A stretch of 64,000 bases of DNA from Acidobacteriota bacterium (GCA_003223215.1 QHYH01000084.1:186001-250000); one strand, 5' to 3'. Shown: positions 1 through 9,287, counted from the stretch's first letter. The notes: a model not told the origin generated them from the sequence alone. A program made the numbers and translations.

Positions 1-487
1 CCAAATCGCTCAACCCAAACCGCATCAAGAACTCTTTCGACGTCTTATACAGGATTGGCCGCCCAATCACTTCCTTGCGCCCCGCCGTGGAGATCAAATG
101 CTTGTCGAGCAGCGTGCTGATCACCCCCGCTGTATTCACTCCGCGAATCTCCGAAATTTCCGGCGCCGTCACCGGCTGCTTGTACGCGATCACCGCCAGC
201 GTCTCGAGCGCCGGCATCGACAACCTTAGCGGTGGCCGCAAGCTCTTGATAAACCGCCGCACCGCATCATGCTGCTGCGGCTTTGTGTACATCTTGTACC
301 CGCCCGCCACCGCGCGGACTTCGACGCCCCGCTCTTCCGCCGCGTAACTCGCCACCAACTCGTCCAGCGAGGCCTCGACCGCCAATTTTTGTTCCCCCAG
401 CGCTTTTGTCAATTGTTCGACGGTTGCAGGCTCATCCGCCGCATAAATAATCGCTTCCAGGGCCGCTTTTCGTTCTTCATTCGTCAT
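1..487 (-). CDS. scpB: Segregation and condensation protein B (partial, runs off the left edge)
   Basis: ScpB is the winged-helix kleisin partner that, with ScpA and Smc, forms the bacterial condensin complex on the nucleoid. Reading leftwards from an ATG at 487 gives about 162 codons without a stop. They start MTNEERKAALEAIIYAADEP and include the conserved stretch 'LETLAVIAYKQPVTAPEISEIRG' in shortened form ALETLAVIAYKQPVTAPEI, followed by a second winged helix with a GRPILYKTSKEFL motif near the edge. The C-terminus lies outside the window. It sits 247 bp downstream of scpA on the same strand, the usual pairing. The family assignment is firm; only the exact start is inferred. Confidence 0.93.
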   Translation of the reverse strand, partial: MTNEERKAALEAIIYAADEPATVEQLTKALGEQKLAVEASLDELVASYAAEERGVEVRAVAGGYKMYTKPQQHDAVRRFIKSLRPPLRLSMPALETLAVIAYKQPVTAPEISEIRGVNTAGVISTLLDKHLISTAGRKEVIGRPILYKTSKEFLMRFGLSDL

Positions 488-734
488 TCACGCCTCACGC
501 TGCTCCCAGCAATGTAGGGGGGCGCTTTGGCGCGTCCCTCCTTTTGGTCCTCGACCCAAAATCGTCTACTCGTTTCTGATTTCCCCGCCTCTTCCTGCCT
601 TTGCCCCCAGCCCCGCTGCCGCTTCCTCCCTGCTCTCCAGCGGAACCCCGCGTCTTCCTTTCCTGCGTTATCCTCTGCTTTTTCTTTCCGGACCCGCGCC
701 ACTCGTTTAGCCCGAGCGAACCGCTCGCGGGTTC

Positions 735-1694
735 CTAACTGTATTCCTCATCCACCATGCGAATCGCTCCGTTCTCATCAAACACCACGTCGAAGGCCCT
801 GCCCTTCCTTACCACAATCTCTCCAAACATCCTCTCTTGCACCAGGGCCACCGCCTGCAGCTTCACCATTTCCAACACCGCCAGAAACGCCACGATCATC
901 GCGTGCCGCGATGGGCACGCCTCAAAAAATTGAATCAGGTTCACGCTGTTTTCCACACTGGCAATAATCCGCCCACGCAATTGCGCGATCATCTGCGCCA
1001 CCGTGAACTGCTCGTGCTGCAGCTCGATTCGAACGACTTCCTTGCGACGCTCCAGCACTTGCTGAAAAACCTTCACCAAATCCACCAGCGAAACCACCAA
1101 CTCGCCTTCCGTCCTTGGGTCCTGGTACAGCGACTTGTCCGGCTTTGACCACACGTTCTCTTCAATCTGCTGTTTCTGGTACAACAGTTGCGCGGCGTTT
1201 TTGAATTTTTCGTGTTCCACGAGCCGTTGCACCAACTCCGTGCGCGGGTCCGCGGCTTGCTCTTCCGGAGTCGCCAGCGGGTCCGACGGCAGCAGCATTT
1301 TGCTCTTGATATAAATCAGCGTCGCCGCCATGTAAATAAATTCCGCAGAAACATCCACGTCCAATTCTTCCAATTTGTGTAAATAATCCAAATATTGCGC
1401 GGTGATTTCCGAGATGCGAATGTCGTGAATGCTCATTTTTTGCTGCTTGATCAAATCCAGCAGCAAATCGAGCGGGCCCTCGTACATCGGGATGTGAATC
1501 TTGTAGCCGCCAGCGGTTGACGTGGATTGCTCACCGGTGCTTGTGGCGTCGCCTGCGCCCTGCCCGCGCGCCACTCGCCACTCCTCACTCGCCGCTTCTT
1601 TTCCCTCCGCGGGCTCTGCCGCCTTCTTCTCCGCGGAATTCTGCACTCCCTCTCCCGCGCTTTTTCCCGTCAACTTATGCTCGGGCGTCGCCAT
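735..1694 (-). CDS. scpA: Segregation and condensation protein A
   Basis: ScpA is the kleisin subunit that bridges the Smc heads in the Smc-ScpAB complex and acts in chromosome compaction and segregation. The 319-residue product has a low-complexity Ala/Glu-rich head of about 65 residues. The kleisin N-terminal signature follows (YEGPLDLLLDLIKQQKMSI, about residues 71-89), with ISEITAQYLDYL and EFIYMAATLIYIKSKMLLP after it. The C-terminal winged helix (VAFLAVLEMVKLQAVALVQ) is present. The long charged head is unusual and could mean that translation starts further in, but no better start is evident. It lies between trpS and scpB on the same strand, probably co-transcribed. Confidence 0.95.
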   Translation of the reverse strand: MATPEHKLTGKSAGEGVQNSAEKKAAEPAEGKEAASEEWRVARGQGAGDATSTGEQSTSTAGGYKIHIPMYEGPLDLLLDLIKQQKMSIHDIRISEITAQYLDYLHKLEELDVDVSAEFIYMAATLIYIKSKMLLPSDPLATPEEQAADPRTELVQRLVEHEKFKNAAQLLYQKQQIEENVWSKPDKSLYQDPRTEGELVVSLVDLVKVFQQVLERRKEVVRIELQHEQFTVAQMIAQLRGRIIASVENSVNLIQFFEACPSRHAMIVAFLAVLEMVKLQAVALVQERMFGEIVVRKGRAFDVVFDENGAIRMVDEEYS

Positions 1695-1892
1695 TGTTCA
1701 GCTCTCAGTCGTCAGGATTCCGTCAAAACCGAAGGGGGATTGCGAGATTACCCTCTTTCGCTGCGTCCGCGGTTGCTTTGACCTGTGCGTCATCCGGTTC
1801 TTTTGTCTCGCCACGCGTCATTTGCCACTCTGATGACGCGCCAAAGCGCTCTCCTCGAACTCAGGCCTTCGCGCTTTCGACTGCCCCGGCAA

Positions 1893-3251
1893 TTATCCTT
1901 GCTTTTTTTTCCCCGAGCCAAAGATGGCCTCGCGGACACGCCCCATCGTAGCTTGCGCTACTTTTCGCGCCCGCTTGGAACCTTCGTCGATCACCTCGAG
2001 CACGCGCGCAGGATGCCGCTCGAGCTCCACGCGACGCTCCCGCACCGGCCTGATCCATTCAATCAAATGGTCCGCCATTTTTGCTTTGCACTCGATGCAG
2101 CCGATTCCCGCCGAGCGGCAACCATCCGCGGCCCACTCCAGCGTCTCTGGGGTCGAGAACAGTTTATGCCAGTCGTACACCGGACAGACATCCGGGTTTC
2201 CAGGATCGCTACGCCTCTTCCTGGCCGGGTCCGTCATCATCACTTTCGTTTTCGCGCGGATGTCCGCATCGCTCTCGCTCAGCGTGATGGCGTTCCCATA
2301 ACTCTTCGACATCTTGCGACCGTCGAGCCCGGGAATCCTCGGCGTTTTCGTCAGCATCACGCCTGGCTCTTCCAACACAGCCACGGAACGAAAGAATCTT
2401 CCGTCTTGGGCGACTTTTTCCCGAAAATTCCTAAAACCAACCTCGGCGATGTATCTTTTAAGCAGAACCTTGTAGGTCAACACCAGCTGGTTGGTCTCCA
2501 CCGGATCTGGGATTTCAAGCGCCTTTAGTTGCGGGGACAACTCACGAAGTCTCTTCAATACTTTCGCGTTTTCGACCCTTCGGAATAAATCTTCGTCAAC
2601 CTCGAGCCCGTAGTAAGAATTAAAGCTGCGCACGATCTTCCGGCTGATCTCCACGTGTGAAACCTGGTCTTCTCCCACGGGAACCCACAAAGGGACTCCT
2701 GGCTCGCCATACATCACAATGTCCCCGCATTGCAGCACCGGATATCCAAGGAATCCGTAATTGTGCAGGTCCTTGTCCTTGATGTTTTCCAGGGCCTCTT
2801 TGTACGTCGGCACGCGCTCGAGCCAACCGAGCGGCGTCACCATGGACAGCAACAGATGCAGCTCGGCGTGTTCGGGCACGAGGGACTGCTGAAAGATGGT
2901 GCAGTTCGGATGCTTTTCGGGATCAAGGCCGCCTGCCAGGTAATCGGTCGCAATCTCAATCACATTTTGCGCAATTCCGGACGTCTCCGCGTAGTCGCTC
3001 GTCAGCGAATGCCAATCCGCAATAAAGTAGAAGCATTCGTAGGTGGGTTCTTGGCCGGCGCCCGGCATCCGCTCATTTTGCAACCGCACCCAGTTCGCCA
3101 GCGCGCCAAAGTAATTGCCGATGTGCATCCTTCCGGTCGGCCGCATGCCGCTCAAGACGCGCGCCTTTTGCAGCTTGACGCCGCCATCTCTCGTCCCTTC
3201 CGTCTCCTGTTGCACTCTATGCTCCCAACACCCGGTTTTTCCGATACCCAA
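1893..3251 (-). CDS. trpS: Tryptophanyl-tRNA synthetase with an internal insertion
   Basis: This class I aminoacyl-tRNA synthetase charges tRNA-Trp in the cytoplasm. The 452-residue product has the HIGH-type motif HIGN at about residues 43-46 and the GRKMSKSYGN loop at about 311-320. The C-terminal anticodon-binding part (DPGNPDVCPVYDWHKLF) is also typical. Bacterial TrpS proteins are usually near 330-350 residues. The extra length is mostly a charged helical stretch of about 80 residues (roughly 216-298) between the Rossmann core and the KMSKS loop. The first about 26 residues precede the conserved start of the fold, so the true start may be internal, although no in-frame ATG lies closer. 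It is followed 198 bp later by scpA on the same strand. Confidence 0.95.
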   Translation of the reverse strand: MGIGKTGCWEHRVQQETEGTRDGGVKLQKARVLSGMRPTGRMHIGNYFGALANWVRLQNERMPGAGQEPTYECFYFIADWHSLTSDYAETSGIAQNVIEIATDYLAGGLDPEKHPNCTIFQQSLVPEHAELHLLLSMVTPLGWLERVPTYKEALENIKDKDLHNYGFLGYPVLQCGDIVMYGEPGVPLWVPVGEDQVSHVEISRKIVRSFNSYYGLEVDEDLFRRVENAKVLKRLRELSPQLKALEIPDPVETNQLVLTYKVLLKRYIAEVGFRNFREKVAQDGRFFRSVAVLEEPGVMLTKTPRIPGLDGRKMSKSYGNAITLSESDADIRAKTKVMMTDPARKRRSDPGNPDVCPVYDWHKLFSTPETLEWAADGCRSAGIGCIECKAKMADHLIEWIRPVRERRVELERHPARVLEVIDEGSKRARKVAQATMGRVREAIFGSGKKKQG

Positions 3252-3340
3252 GCCAAAAAGCCCGATCCCTCGCTCGGCTCGGGATGAGCGAAACGAGACT
3301 GCACGCGGCGGGGTAAACCTGCCGCTACACTGCCTGCAAA

Positions 3341-4513
3341 CTAGTTCGCGGCGACCTCTTGCCTCTCCGGCGCGCCGAGCAGTTCGCGCGCGATGATCAT
3401 GCGCTGCACCTCGCTGGTCCCTTCGTAGATGGTCAGCACGCGCGCGTCGCGATACATGCGCTCGACCTCCGTCTCACGCGAATATCCAACGCTGCCGTGC
3501 ACCTGCACCGCCTTGTACACCACGCGGTTCACCATCTCGCTCGAATACAGTTTGGCTTTCGAAGCGCTCGCGCCCAGCTTCGTTGGGTGCGTGTCTTTCA
3601 CCCATGCCGCATAATGTGTGAGCCCGCGCGCCGCTGCAATTTCCGTCTGCATGTCCGCGATCATCCACTGAATCGCCTGGAATTCCGCGAGGTTTTTCCC
3701 AAACGCCCTGCGCTGTTTCGCGTATTTAAGGGTCTGTTCGAGCGCGCCCTGCGCCAGCCCCACGCCTTGCGCGGCAATGCCAATGCGTCCTCCGTCCAAC
3801 GCACCGAGCGCAATGCGCAGCCCCTGCCCTTCTTCGCCCAGCCGGTTCTCCACCGGCACCAGGCAATCATTCAGCAAAATTTCAACCGACGGGGAGGAAT
3901 GCTGCCCCATCTTTTCTTCGTGGCGCCCCCGGCGAAACCCGGGAAGATCTGGCTCGACCAAAAATGCGCTGACGCCTTTCCCGCCCGCCGCGGGATCGGT
4001 CTTCGCGAAGACCACGTAAACTCCCGCAACGTTGCCATTCGTGACCCAGGTTTTTGTTCCGTTGAGCTTGTAAACATTTCCGTCGCGCACCGCACGCGCT
4101 TGAATGCCCGCCGCGTCGGAGCCCGCCGCCGGCTCCGTCAGGCAAAAGGCGCCGAGCGTTTCGCCCGTGGCCATGCGGCGCAGATATTTTCTTTTCTGCG
4201 CCTCGTTGCCGAACATCACGAGCGGCGCTTGCACCGCCGAATTCGTCACGCCAATCGCCGTGGACATTGCCGTATGCACGCGCGCCACCTCTTCCAGCAT
4301 CAGCACGTAAGAGACCGTGTCCAGCCCCGGCCCGCCCCACTCTTCCGGGGTCAGCATGCCGCAGCAGCCCATCTCGCCGAGTTTCTGGATCGCTTCGGCG
4401 GGAAATTTCTCCTGCTTTTCCCAGTCCTTGACGAACGGGCGCACCTCCGTCTCCATGAATTGGCGGACGGTGTCGCGGATCAGTCTTTGGTGGTCGTTCA
4501 GCGAGAAGTCCAT
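3341..4513 (-). CDS. Acyl-CoA dehydrogenase
   Basis: This FAD-dependent acyl-CoA dehydrogenase performs the alpha,beta-oxidation of an acyl-CoA and passes electrons to ETF. The product (390 residues from the ATG at 4513) begins MDFSLNDHQRLIRDTVRQF. It carries the two family signatures FCLTEPAAGSDAAGI and VHGSVGYSRETEVERMYRDAR, then the IYEGTSEVQ segment that holds the catalytic Glu in short-chain enzymes. An upstream in-frame ATG at 4540 would add nine residues; I prefer 4513 because the family normally starts close to the DF(x)L motif. Chain-length specificity cannot be read from sequence. It lies alone between trpS and a small membrane protein on the same strand. Confidence 0.93.
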   Translation of the reverse strand: MDFSLNDHQRLIRDTVRQFMETEVRPFVKDWEKQEKFPAEAIQKLGEMGCCGMLTPEEWGGPGLDTVSYVLMLEEVARVHTAMSTAIGVTNSAVQAPLVMFGNEAQKRKYLRRMATGETLGAFCLTEPAAGSDAAGIQARAVRDGNVYKLNGTKTWVTNGNVAGVYVVFAKTDPAAGGKGVSAFLVEPDLPGFRRGRHEEKMGQHSSPSVEILLNDCLVPVENRLGEEGQGLRIALGALDGGRIGIAAQGVGLAQGALEQTLKYAKQRRAFGKNLAEFQAIQWMIADMQTEIAAARGLTHYAAWVKDTHPTKLGASASKAKLYSSEMVNRVVYKAVQVHGSVGYSRETEVERMYRDARVLTIYEGTSEVQRMIIARELLGAPERQEVAAN

Positions 4514-4621
4514 TAGTTCATTGTAACGCGCGGTACGCACGATGCTAACACAGGCAGATGAAGGAGCAGAAGGTTAGCCATCGACGGTAAAAAAAAAACG
4601 CAAAAGAATCAGCAGGAGAGA

Positions 4622-4996
4622 TCACACCCGAGCAGCCGTCGTTGCCGACGCGAGTTCGGCTGACGGCTTTCCTGGGGCGAGGACGAGCAGGGTTACGCCG
4701 GTGATAGCAAGCAGTAGGACGCCGACCGCCTCACTGCGGGGGATCAGGTTATAGAATAGCTGTACGGCCATAACGGCAGCGTGAGCAAAACTCGACCACG
4801 CCGTGAAAGCGATCAGGCTGCGATTTGCGGAGGGGTCGCGAGATGCAAGCAGCAGGAAAATCCCCAGCGTGGCGTACACGCTGAGCATCATCCGCAAGGC
4901 CTCTTGCAGATGCATGGCGAGCAGCGGGTAAGCCGCAGCAGAAAAAAGCAACCCCACCAGCACCAGAACAACCTTCAACGCCCGCTCTCGAGTCAT
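4622..4996 (-). CDS. Small four-helix membrane protein of unknown function
   Basis: The product has 124 residues and four hydrophobic segments: ALKVVLVLVGLLFSAAAYP, MLSVYATLGIFLLLAS, AFTAWSSFAHAAVMAVQLF and AVGVLLLAITGVTLLVLAP. This is the pattern of a small integral inner-membrane protein, similar to a DUF6632-type family that I recognise only loosely. The start at 4996 is chosen because GGAGGT lies five bases upstream. An ATG 90 bases further up would give an unlikely hydrophilic extension. No catalytic residues are apparent and no function can be assigned. It is separated from its neighbours by spacers of about 110-180 bp, so it is probably a single-gene unit. Confidence 0.7.
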   Translation of the reverse strand: MTRERALKVVLVLVGLLFSAAAYPLLAMHLQEALRMMLSVYATLGIFLLLASRDPSANRSLIAFTAWSSFAHAAVMAVQLFYNLIPRSEAVGVLLLAITGVTLLVLAPGKPSAELASATTAARV

Positions 4997-5174
4997 GGGG
5001 ACCTCCGGCCAAAAACTAAACGACAAAGGAACTCCAGGGCGAGCTCCGCCGGCATATCCCTCCAGCGAAATTCGAAAGGTTTCCATAGACCCGCCGCATA
5101 CCGCACTTCAACCAAATGCCACTCTCGCCTTCGCCACTCTCTTCCACCGGTCACAAACCGCCGAGTCGCGCGCC

Positions 5175-5954
5175 TTATAGCTTAAACAGTTCCCGCATGC
5201 GTTTGATTTGCGCGCGGCTGACGGGAATTTCGGTTTGCTTTTTGTCGCTCATTTTGAGCATGTAGCTGGACTTGAACCAGGGCACGACTTCCTTGATGTG
5301 GTGAATGTTCACCAGGAACGAGCGATGCGGACGCCAGAAGGAATCGGAATCGAGCGCGGCGCTTAATTCTTCGAGCGTGCGGTAGTTCGAAGTGCCTTCC
5401 ACGTCCTTGGCCATGACGGTGATGTCGCCGTCCTGGATGGAAGCCCAAATCAAGTCTTCGGCGTCCACGAGCAGAAGGCGCTGCTGCGATTTCACGAGCA
5501 ATCGCACCGGATGGGCAGAGCTTTGTTTCGAATTGCCCAACTGGCTGACGAGCTGCTCGAGCCGCTCGGTGGGACTGGTTTGCGCCTCGATTTCCTTGCG
5601 GGCGCGCTGGATGGCTTTCGAAATGCGCGCCTTATCGAAAGGCTTCAGAACATAATCGACGGCATTCACGTCAAAAGCCTGGACGGCGTAGTGATCGAAT
5701 GCCGTCGCAAACACGACATGCGGAACCTTCATTTTGCGTTCGACGAGTTTCTTCAAGACACCAAAGCCGTCCAGACCGGGCATCTGGACGTCGAGGAATA
5801 CGAGGTCGGGGGAATGCTCCTTGATGAGATTGACGGCGTCGACCCCGTTGCGGCCTTGGCCGATGACGTTGATTTCGGGAAAACCCTTGAGCAGGTAGGC
5901 CAGTTCTTCGCGGGCGGGCTTTTCGTCGTCGACGATAATGGTGTTGATTTGCAT
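5175..5954 (-). CDS. LytTR-family response regulator
   Basis: This two-component DNA-binding regulator has 259 residues from the ATG at 5954 (MQINTIIVDDEKPAREELA). An N-terminal receiver domain carries the acidic pair DDE, a phospho-acceptor Asp in LVFLDVQMPGLDGF and a conserved Lys in DYVLKPF. A C-terminal LytTR DNA-binding domain covers about residues 155-259 (WRPHRSFLVNIHHIKEV and IPVSRAQIKRMRELF). The reading frame stays open upstream, but the domain begins here. No histidine kinase is adjacent, so it is an orphan within this window. It is divergent from the Nudix gene, with 218 bp between the starts. Confidence 0.93.
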   Translation of the reverse strand: MQINTIIVDDEKPAREELAYLLKGFPEINVIGQGRNGVDAVNLIKEHSPDLVFLDVQMPGLDGFGVLKKLVERKMKVPHVVFATAFDHYAVQAFDVNAVDYVLKPFDKARISKAIQRARKEIEAQTSPTERLEQLVSQLGNSKQSSAHPVRLLVKSQQRLLLVDAEDLIWASIQDGDITVMAKDVEGTSNYRTLEELSAALDSDSFWRPHRSFLVNIHHIKEVVPWFKSSYMLKMSDKKQTEIPVSRAQIKRMRELFKL

Positions 5955-6172
5955 GGGCAAGATGTTAGCAGATAAAGAAGAAAGGATGACGAGTGATGGC
6001 GGTGAATGGCCCCTCGCATCTGCCCGGCGGAGACGAGAGGTCGTTCGCAAAAGACGCTCGGGAAAAACGAGTGGCGAGCACGCCCGGGAAGACCGCGGTA
6101 TGGGGCGTCGACCACACAGAAGAATCGAAGATTTCACGGTATGATGTTCGGCGGAGGCTCGCGCGAGGAAAA

Positions 6173-6787
6173 ATGAAGAACTCTTCAGCGGCGCCTTCCC
6201 GGAGGGAAAACCCGGGGACACGCGCTAACGCTCGCTCCTACCCGAGCGCTTTGAATAAGAAGCCCCAGGTGCTGAGCAGCCAGACCGTGTACGCCGGAAA
6301 AGTGTTCGGGATTCGGCGGGACGAAGTGATCGAGCCGAGCGGCGTTCGAACGACGCGGGAAATGATTACACATCCGGGTTCGACGGTGGTGCTTCCGGTG
6401 CTGCCGGACAGGCGGATTCTGCTGATCCGACAGTATCGCCACGCCGCGCGGCAATACCTGTGGGAGTTGGTGGCCGGGCGGATCGATAAAGGAGAAACAC
6501 CACGCGAGGCGGCGAAGCGCGAATTGCGGGAAGAAACGGGTTACCGGGCGAAGCGACTCAAGATCTTTATGGAGTTTTTCCCCACGCCGGGCTTCCTCGA
6601 AGAGAAGATGTACCTGCTGCTCGCCGAAGGCTTGACACCGGGCAAAGCGGAGCCCGAGGACGACGAAAAAATCATCGCGCGGCCCTACACGCGTAAACAA
6701 GTGGAGCAGATGATTCGAAAGGGGAAGTTGCAGGACGCGAAAACCATCGCGGGAGTCCTCTACTATCTGCGGTTTCTTGCCCGTTAA
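6173..6787 (+). CDS. Nudix hydrolase, ADP-ribose pyrophosphatase type
   Basis: The enzyme is predicted to hydrolyse ADP-ribose or a related nucleoside diphosphate sugar. The 204-residue product from the ATG at 6173 has a complete Nudix box at about residues 102-124 (GRIDKGETPREAAKRELREE then TGY). The preceding strands (TVVLPVLPDRRILLIRQYRH) and the downstream PTPGFLEEKMYLLLAEGL match the ADPRase subfamily, in which the conserved Pro follows the box. The start is supported by GAGGAA just upstream; an open frame further upstream codes for low-complexity sequence and is rejected. It is probably cytosolic housekeeping. Exact substrate unknown. Confidence 0.92.
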   Translation: MKNSSAAPSRRENPGTRANARSYPSALNKKPQVLSSQTVYAGKVFGIRRDEVIEPSGVRTTREMITHPGSTVVLPVLPDRRILLIRQYRHAARQYLWELVAGRIDKGETPREAAKRELREETGYRAKRLKIFMEFFPTPGFLEEKMYLLLAEGLTPGKAEPEDDEKIIARPYTRKQVEQMIRKGKLQDAKTIAGVLYYLRFLAR

Positions 6788-7097
6788 CTGGCAGAGTACG
6801 GGTTGCAAGTTACTGTTATATCAGGTGATATACGAAAGGACAGGACCGCTTTTGAAGAGGCCACCGCTTAGAAGGAGGCCTAAGCCATTGGTAAGAAAGC
6901 CTCTAGTCGAATGGAAACGGTTTTGCGGTGCGAAAGTGTGCGTGTTTTTCGGGGCCAGCGGGCGACCGTTCTATTGACTCCGCATGCTCTCGTGGTTAGA
7001 CTCCGGCCAAAATGTGGTTTGGCGGCGCTCGAGCGTAGCATCTCCGGCGCCCGGCGGATGGGGACTAGCCCAAAGTATAGTTAGGAGGCTAAGATAA
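6788..7097. other. Intergenic, cold-shock gene leader
   Basis: No supported gene. Short open frames here lack a ribosome-binding site and recognisable protein sequence. The distal part is the likely 5' untranslated leader of the downstream cold-shock gene and ends in TAGGAGG at 7082-7088. A TATAGT at 7075-7080 is too close to that ribosome-binding site to be its promoter. I see no convincing -35/-10 pair. Confidence 0.4.
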
Positions 7098-7301
7098 GTG
7101 AAAGGAAACGTAAAGTGGTTCAATAACTCCAAGGGCTATGGATTCATCGGTCGCGACGACGGCCCGGATGTGTTTGTGCACTATTCGGCGATTGTGGGCG
7201 ATGGGTACCGAACCTTGCAGGAGGGAGATGCAGTCGATTTTGAGATCGTTCAAGGCCCCAAGGGTCCCCAGGCGGCTAACGTAGCGAAAAACGGGGGTTG
7301 A
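7098..7301 (+). CDS. csp: Cold-shock domain protein
   Basis: This small single-stranded nucleic-acid-binding OB-fold protein acts as an RNA chaperone. The 67 residues start at a GTG and contain both RNA-binding motifs, [10 protein letters not shown] (RNP1-like) and DVFVHYSAI (RNP2-like). They end with the usual GPQAANV strand. The GTG start is fixed by a strong TAGGAGG nine bases upstream and because the reading begins exactly at the conserved first strand ([16 protein letters not shown]). It is monocistronic: a good intrinsic terminator follows at 7325. Cold induction cannot be shown from sequence. Confidence 0.96.
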   Translation: MKGNVKWFNNSKGYGFIGRDDGPDVFVHYSAIVGDGYRTLQEGDAVDFEIVQGPKGPQAANVAKNGG

Positions 7302-7324
7302 GGATCTCCACAGAATTATGAAAG

Positions 7325-7360
7325 TGGCCGGCAGTTTGTGCCCTCTGCCGGCCATCTTTA
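7325..7360 (+). terminator. Intrinsic terminator after the cold-shock gene
   Basis: The arms TGGCCGGCAG (7325-7334) and CTGCCGGCCA (7345-7354) form a perfect 10-bp GC-rich stem with a 10-nt loop, followed by TCTTTATTCT. It lies 24 bp after the csp stop codon. The converging dehydrogenase gene ends at 7455, so it may also serve that strand, though the U-tract only suits plus-strand transcription. Confidence 0.85.
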
Positions 7361-7454
7361 TTCTGGAAGGCGAAGAAAGCCAAATATCCGGAAATTGCTC
7401 GTTTTCCAAGCAGCGCGTCACGCGCCCAGGCGGCGTCAAGCCTTGCTTGTTTGG

Positions 7455-9287
7455 TTAGCGCCTCTTTTGCGATTCATTCCGATCGGATGACCCGCGATGG
7501 CTGAGGCTCCACACGTATGCTGCGACCGCAGATGCTTGGTCGGGTGTAAGTTGCGCGCCGCCCATCGCCGGCATTGGGCTGCGATATTGCTTTGGCTGCG
7601 ACACACCCTCAATTATGGTTTTCTTGATTCCGGCATAGCTGCCATCGCTCCACAGCCAGTTCTTTCCGGTTAGGGCGGGGCCCAAGGGCGTGGCCTGACC
7701 GCTGTCGCCATGACACCCTGTGCACGCCGCGCCGCCGACTTGACCACGATAAATGCGTTCACCAAGCTCCACCATTTCACGCGTCGCGCCTTGCGGAACG
7801 GGAAGAGCGCCGGTTGCGACCTTACCGGCGTCCGGATGCGTGCCCTCCGGGGGTTGGGCGGGCTGCTCGACAATATCCCCGGCAAGTGCCGCCGCACTGG
7901 GACAAGCAGTGACACTCGGGGTACCGGCGTCGGGGCTCCCACGATAGACAATCCGGTAGATGCGCCCGCGTATGTCGTCAGAGACATAGAGCGATCCATC
8001 CGCTCCCACCGCCAGGCCGGAGGGACGATGCACGGCTTTGGCCGGCGACTTCACTGCTCCCGCGAAGCCATCGGCAAAGATCTCGCACTGGCCAGATGCG
8101 TGATCGCCATCGAGCGGCTGAAAAACCACGTTGTAACCACCTTGCGCATAGGGCGCACGATTCCATGAGCCGTGGAAGCCGATGAAGACGCCGCCTCGGT
8201 AGCGCTCCGGAAATTGTGTCTTGTCGTACAGCACCATGGCATTCGGCGCCCAATGCGCGGGAAAAACCGCAACCGGGCCGATTTTGTTTGCGCATACGCC
8301 GGTCGTTTTGCCGCCGTCGCCGCCATATTCCGGAGCCAGAACCAGCTTTTGCACGAATGCGTCGTAGTAGCACTCGGGCCAGCCATAGTCTCCGTTGTGC
8401 TGCAAGAGCAACAACACTTCTGCCGGAAGCGTCGCTTCCTGGTCCGGTTTGTACACCTCGGGCCAATTCGTGTGCAGTTGGTCCCGTCCGTGCTGGGTCA
8501 CGAACACGCGCCCGCTTGCGTCGATGGCAAAACCTTCGGCGTTGCGGATTCCCGTGGCAAAGCGCTCCGCCGGTGAAAAGCTTTGGTTTGTCTTATTCGC
8601 GTCAAACAACCAGACGCCCCCACGGGTCTCAAGTTCCGTGCAGGGGTTCAGCCCGGGCGACTTGAGCGTGCGATTTTTCAGTTGGCAGGAATTGGTTGCG
8701 CTGGCGACATCGACATACATCGCCCCTTCAGCGTTGATGGCGAATGGATGCATCGGATGGTCGCCGCCCAGCGGTAAGCCGGAAACGATGGTGTCGGCAG
8801 GGCCACTCGGCACGATGGCGCCTGCAGGCAGTCGATAGCGTACGATGCGATCATTGATCTCGGCGAAGATCGATCCTTTATACATGCCGATGCCCGTGCC
8901 GCCTTTGCCGCCACTTTGGACCGTTTCGCCAAAGCGCTCCGTCATGTCGGCTTTGCCTGAGCCGCTCTTGTCTTGCAGGGCTACGAGGAAACCGCCAGGA
9001 TGCGGCGTGTCGTTCCCGTAGTACCTGCCCGACCAGGTGTTGACGTAAAGAGCTCCGCTTGGCGAAACAACCATGTGGCGGGCGTGACCAATACCGTCCG
9101 CAAACACCGTTGCACAAAAACCGGCGGGCAGAGTCAGTCCGCTGCCATCGTTCGGGCACGCTTGGCTCTTGGCTTCTGTAGCGGGATTGGATGGCTTGTG
9201 AGCCGGGCCCAGCGAACGAACCATGCACGTTGCGGCGAGCGCGACGAGGGCAAACAAGAAAGCTTTGAACGGGATGGATAATGGCAT
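7455..9287 (-). CDS. PQQ-type sugar dehydrogenase fused to cytochrome c
   Basis: A periplasmic quinoprotein of 610 residues. The N-terminal signal segment (KAFLFALVALAATCMV) is followed by a six-bladed beta-propeller of the glucose/sorbosone dehydrogenase family over about residues 45-455 (GGDHPMHPFAI, GIRNAEGFAID, YVSDDIRGRIYRI). About 65 variable residues follow, then a C-terminal class I cytochrome c domain with heme motif CTGCH and a later Met in SPMPAM as likely axial ligand. The fusion suggests direct electron transfer from sugar or alcohol oxidation to the respiratory chain. Start: ATG at 9287 with GGAGG six bases upstream. PQQ binding is inferred from the family; substrate unknown. 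Confidence 0.88.
   Translation of the reverse strand: MPLSIPFKAFLFALVALAATCMVRSLGPAHKPSNPATEAKSQACPNDGSGLTLPAGFCATVFADGIGHARHMVVSPSGALYVNTWSGRYYGNDTPHPGGFLVALQDKSGSGKADMTERFGETVQSGGKGGTGIGMYKGSIFAEINDRIVRYRLPAGAIVPSGPADTIVSGLPLGGDHPMHPFAINAEGAMYVDVASATNSCQLKNRTLKSPGLNPCTELETRGGVWLFDANKTNQSFSPAERFATGIRNAEGFAIDASGRVFVTQHGRDQLHTNWPEVYKPDQEATLPAEVLLLLQHNGDYGWPECYYDAFVQKLVLAPEYGGDGGKTTGVCANKIGPVAVFPAHWAPNAMVLYDKTQFPERYRGGVFIGFHGSWNRAPYAQGGYNVVFQPLDGDHASGQCEIFADGFAGAVKSPAKAVHRPSGLAVGADGSLYVSDDIRGRIYRIVYRGSPDAGTPSVTACPSAAALAGDIVEQPAQPPEGTHPDAGKVATGALPVPQGATREMVELGERIYRGQVGGAACTGCHGDSGQATPLGPALTGKNWLWSDGSYAGIKKTIIEGVSQPKQYRSPMPAMGGAQLTPDQASAVAAYVWSLSHRGSSDRNESQKRR

Noticed and set aside
484-702. A minus-strand protein between scpA and scpB
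   Set aside because: Low-complexity Arg/Lys/Glu content with no family resemblance; it overlaps the scpB start and is probably spacer.
708-731. A terminator after scpA
   Set aside because: CCCGAGCG/CGCTCGCGGG pairs but with a bulge and no U-tract, and scpB follows on the same strand.
6777-6977. A 66-residue protein upstream of csp
   Set aside because: No ribosome-binding site or recognisable sequence; overlaps the Nudix gene's end and looks random.
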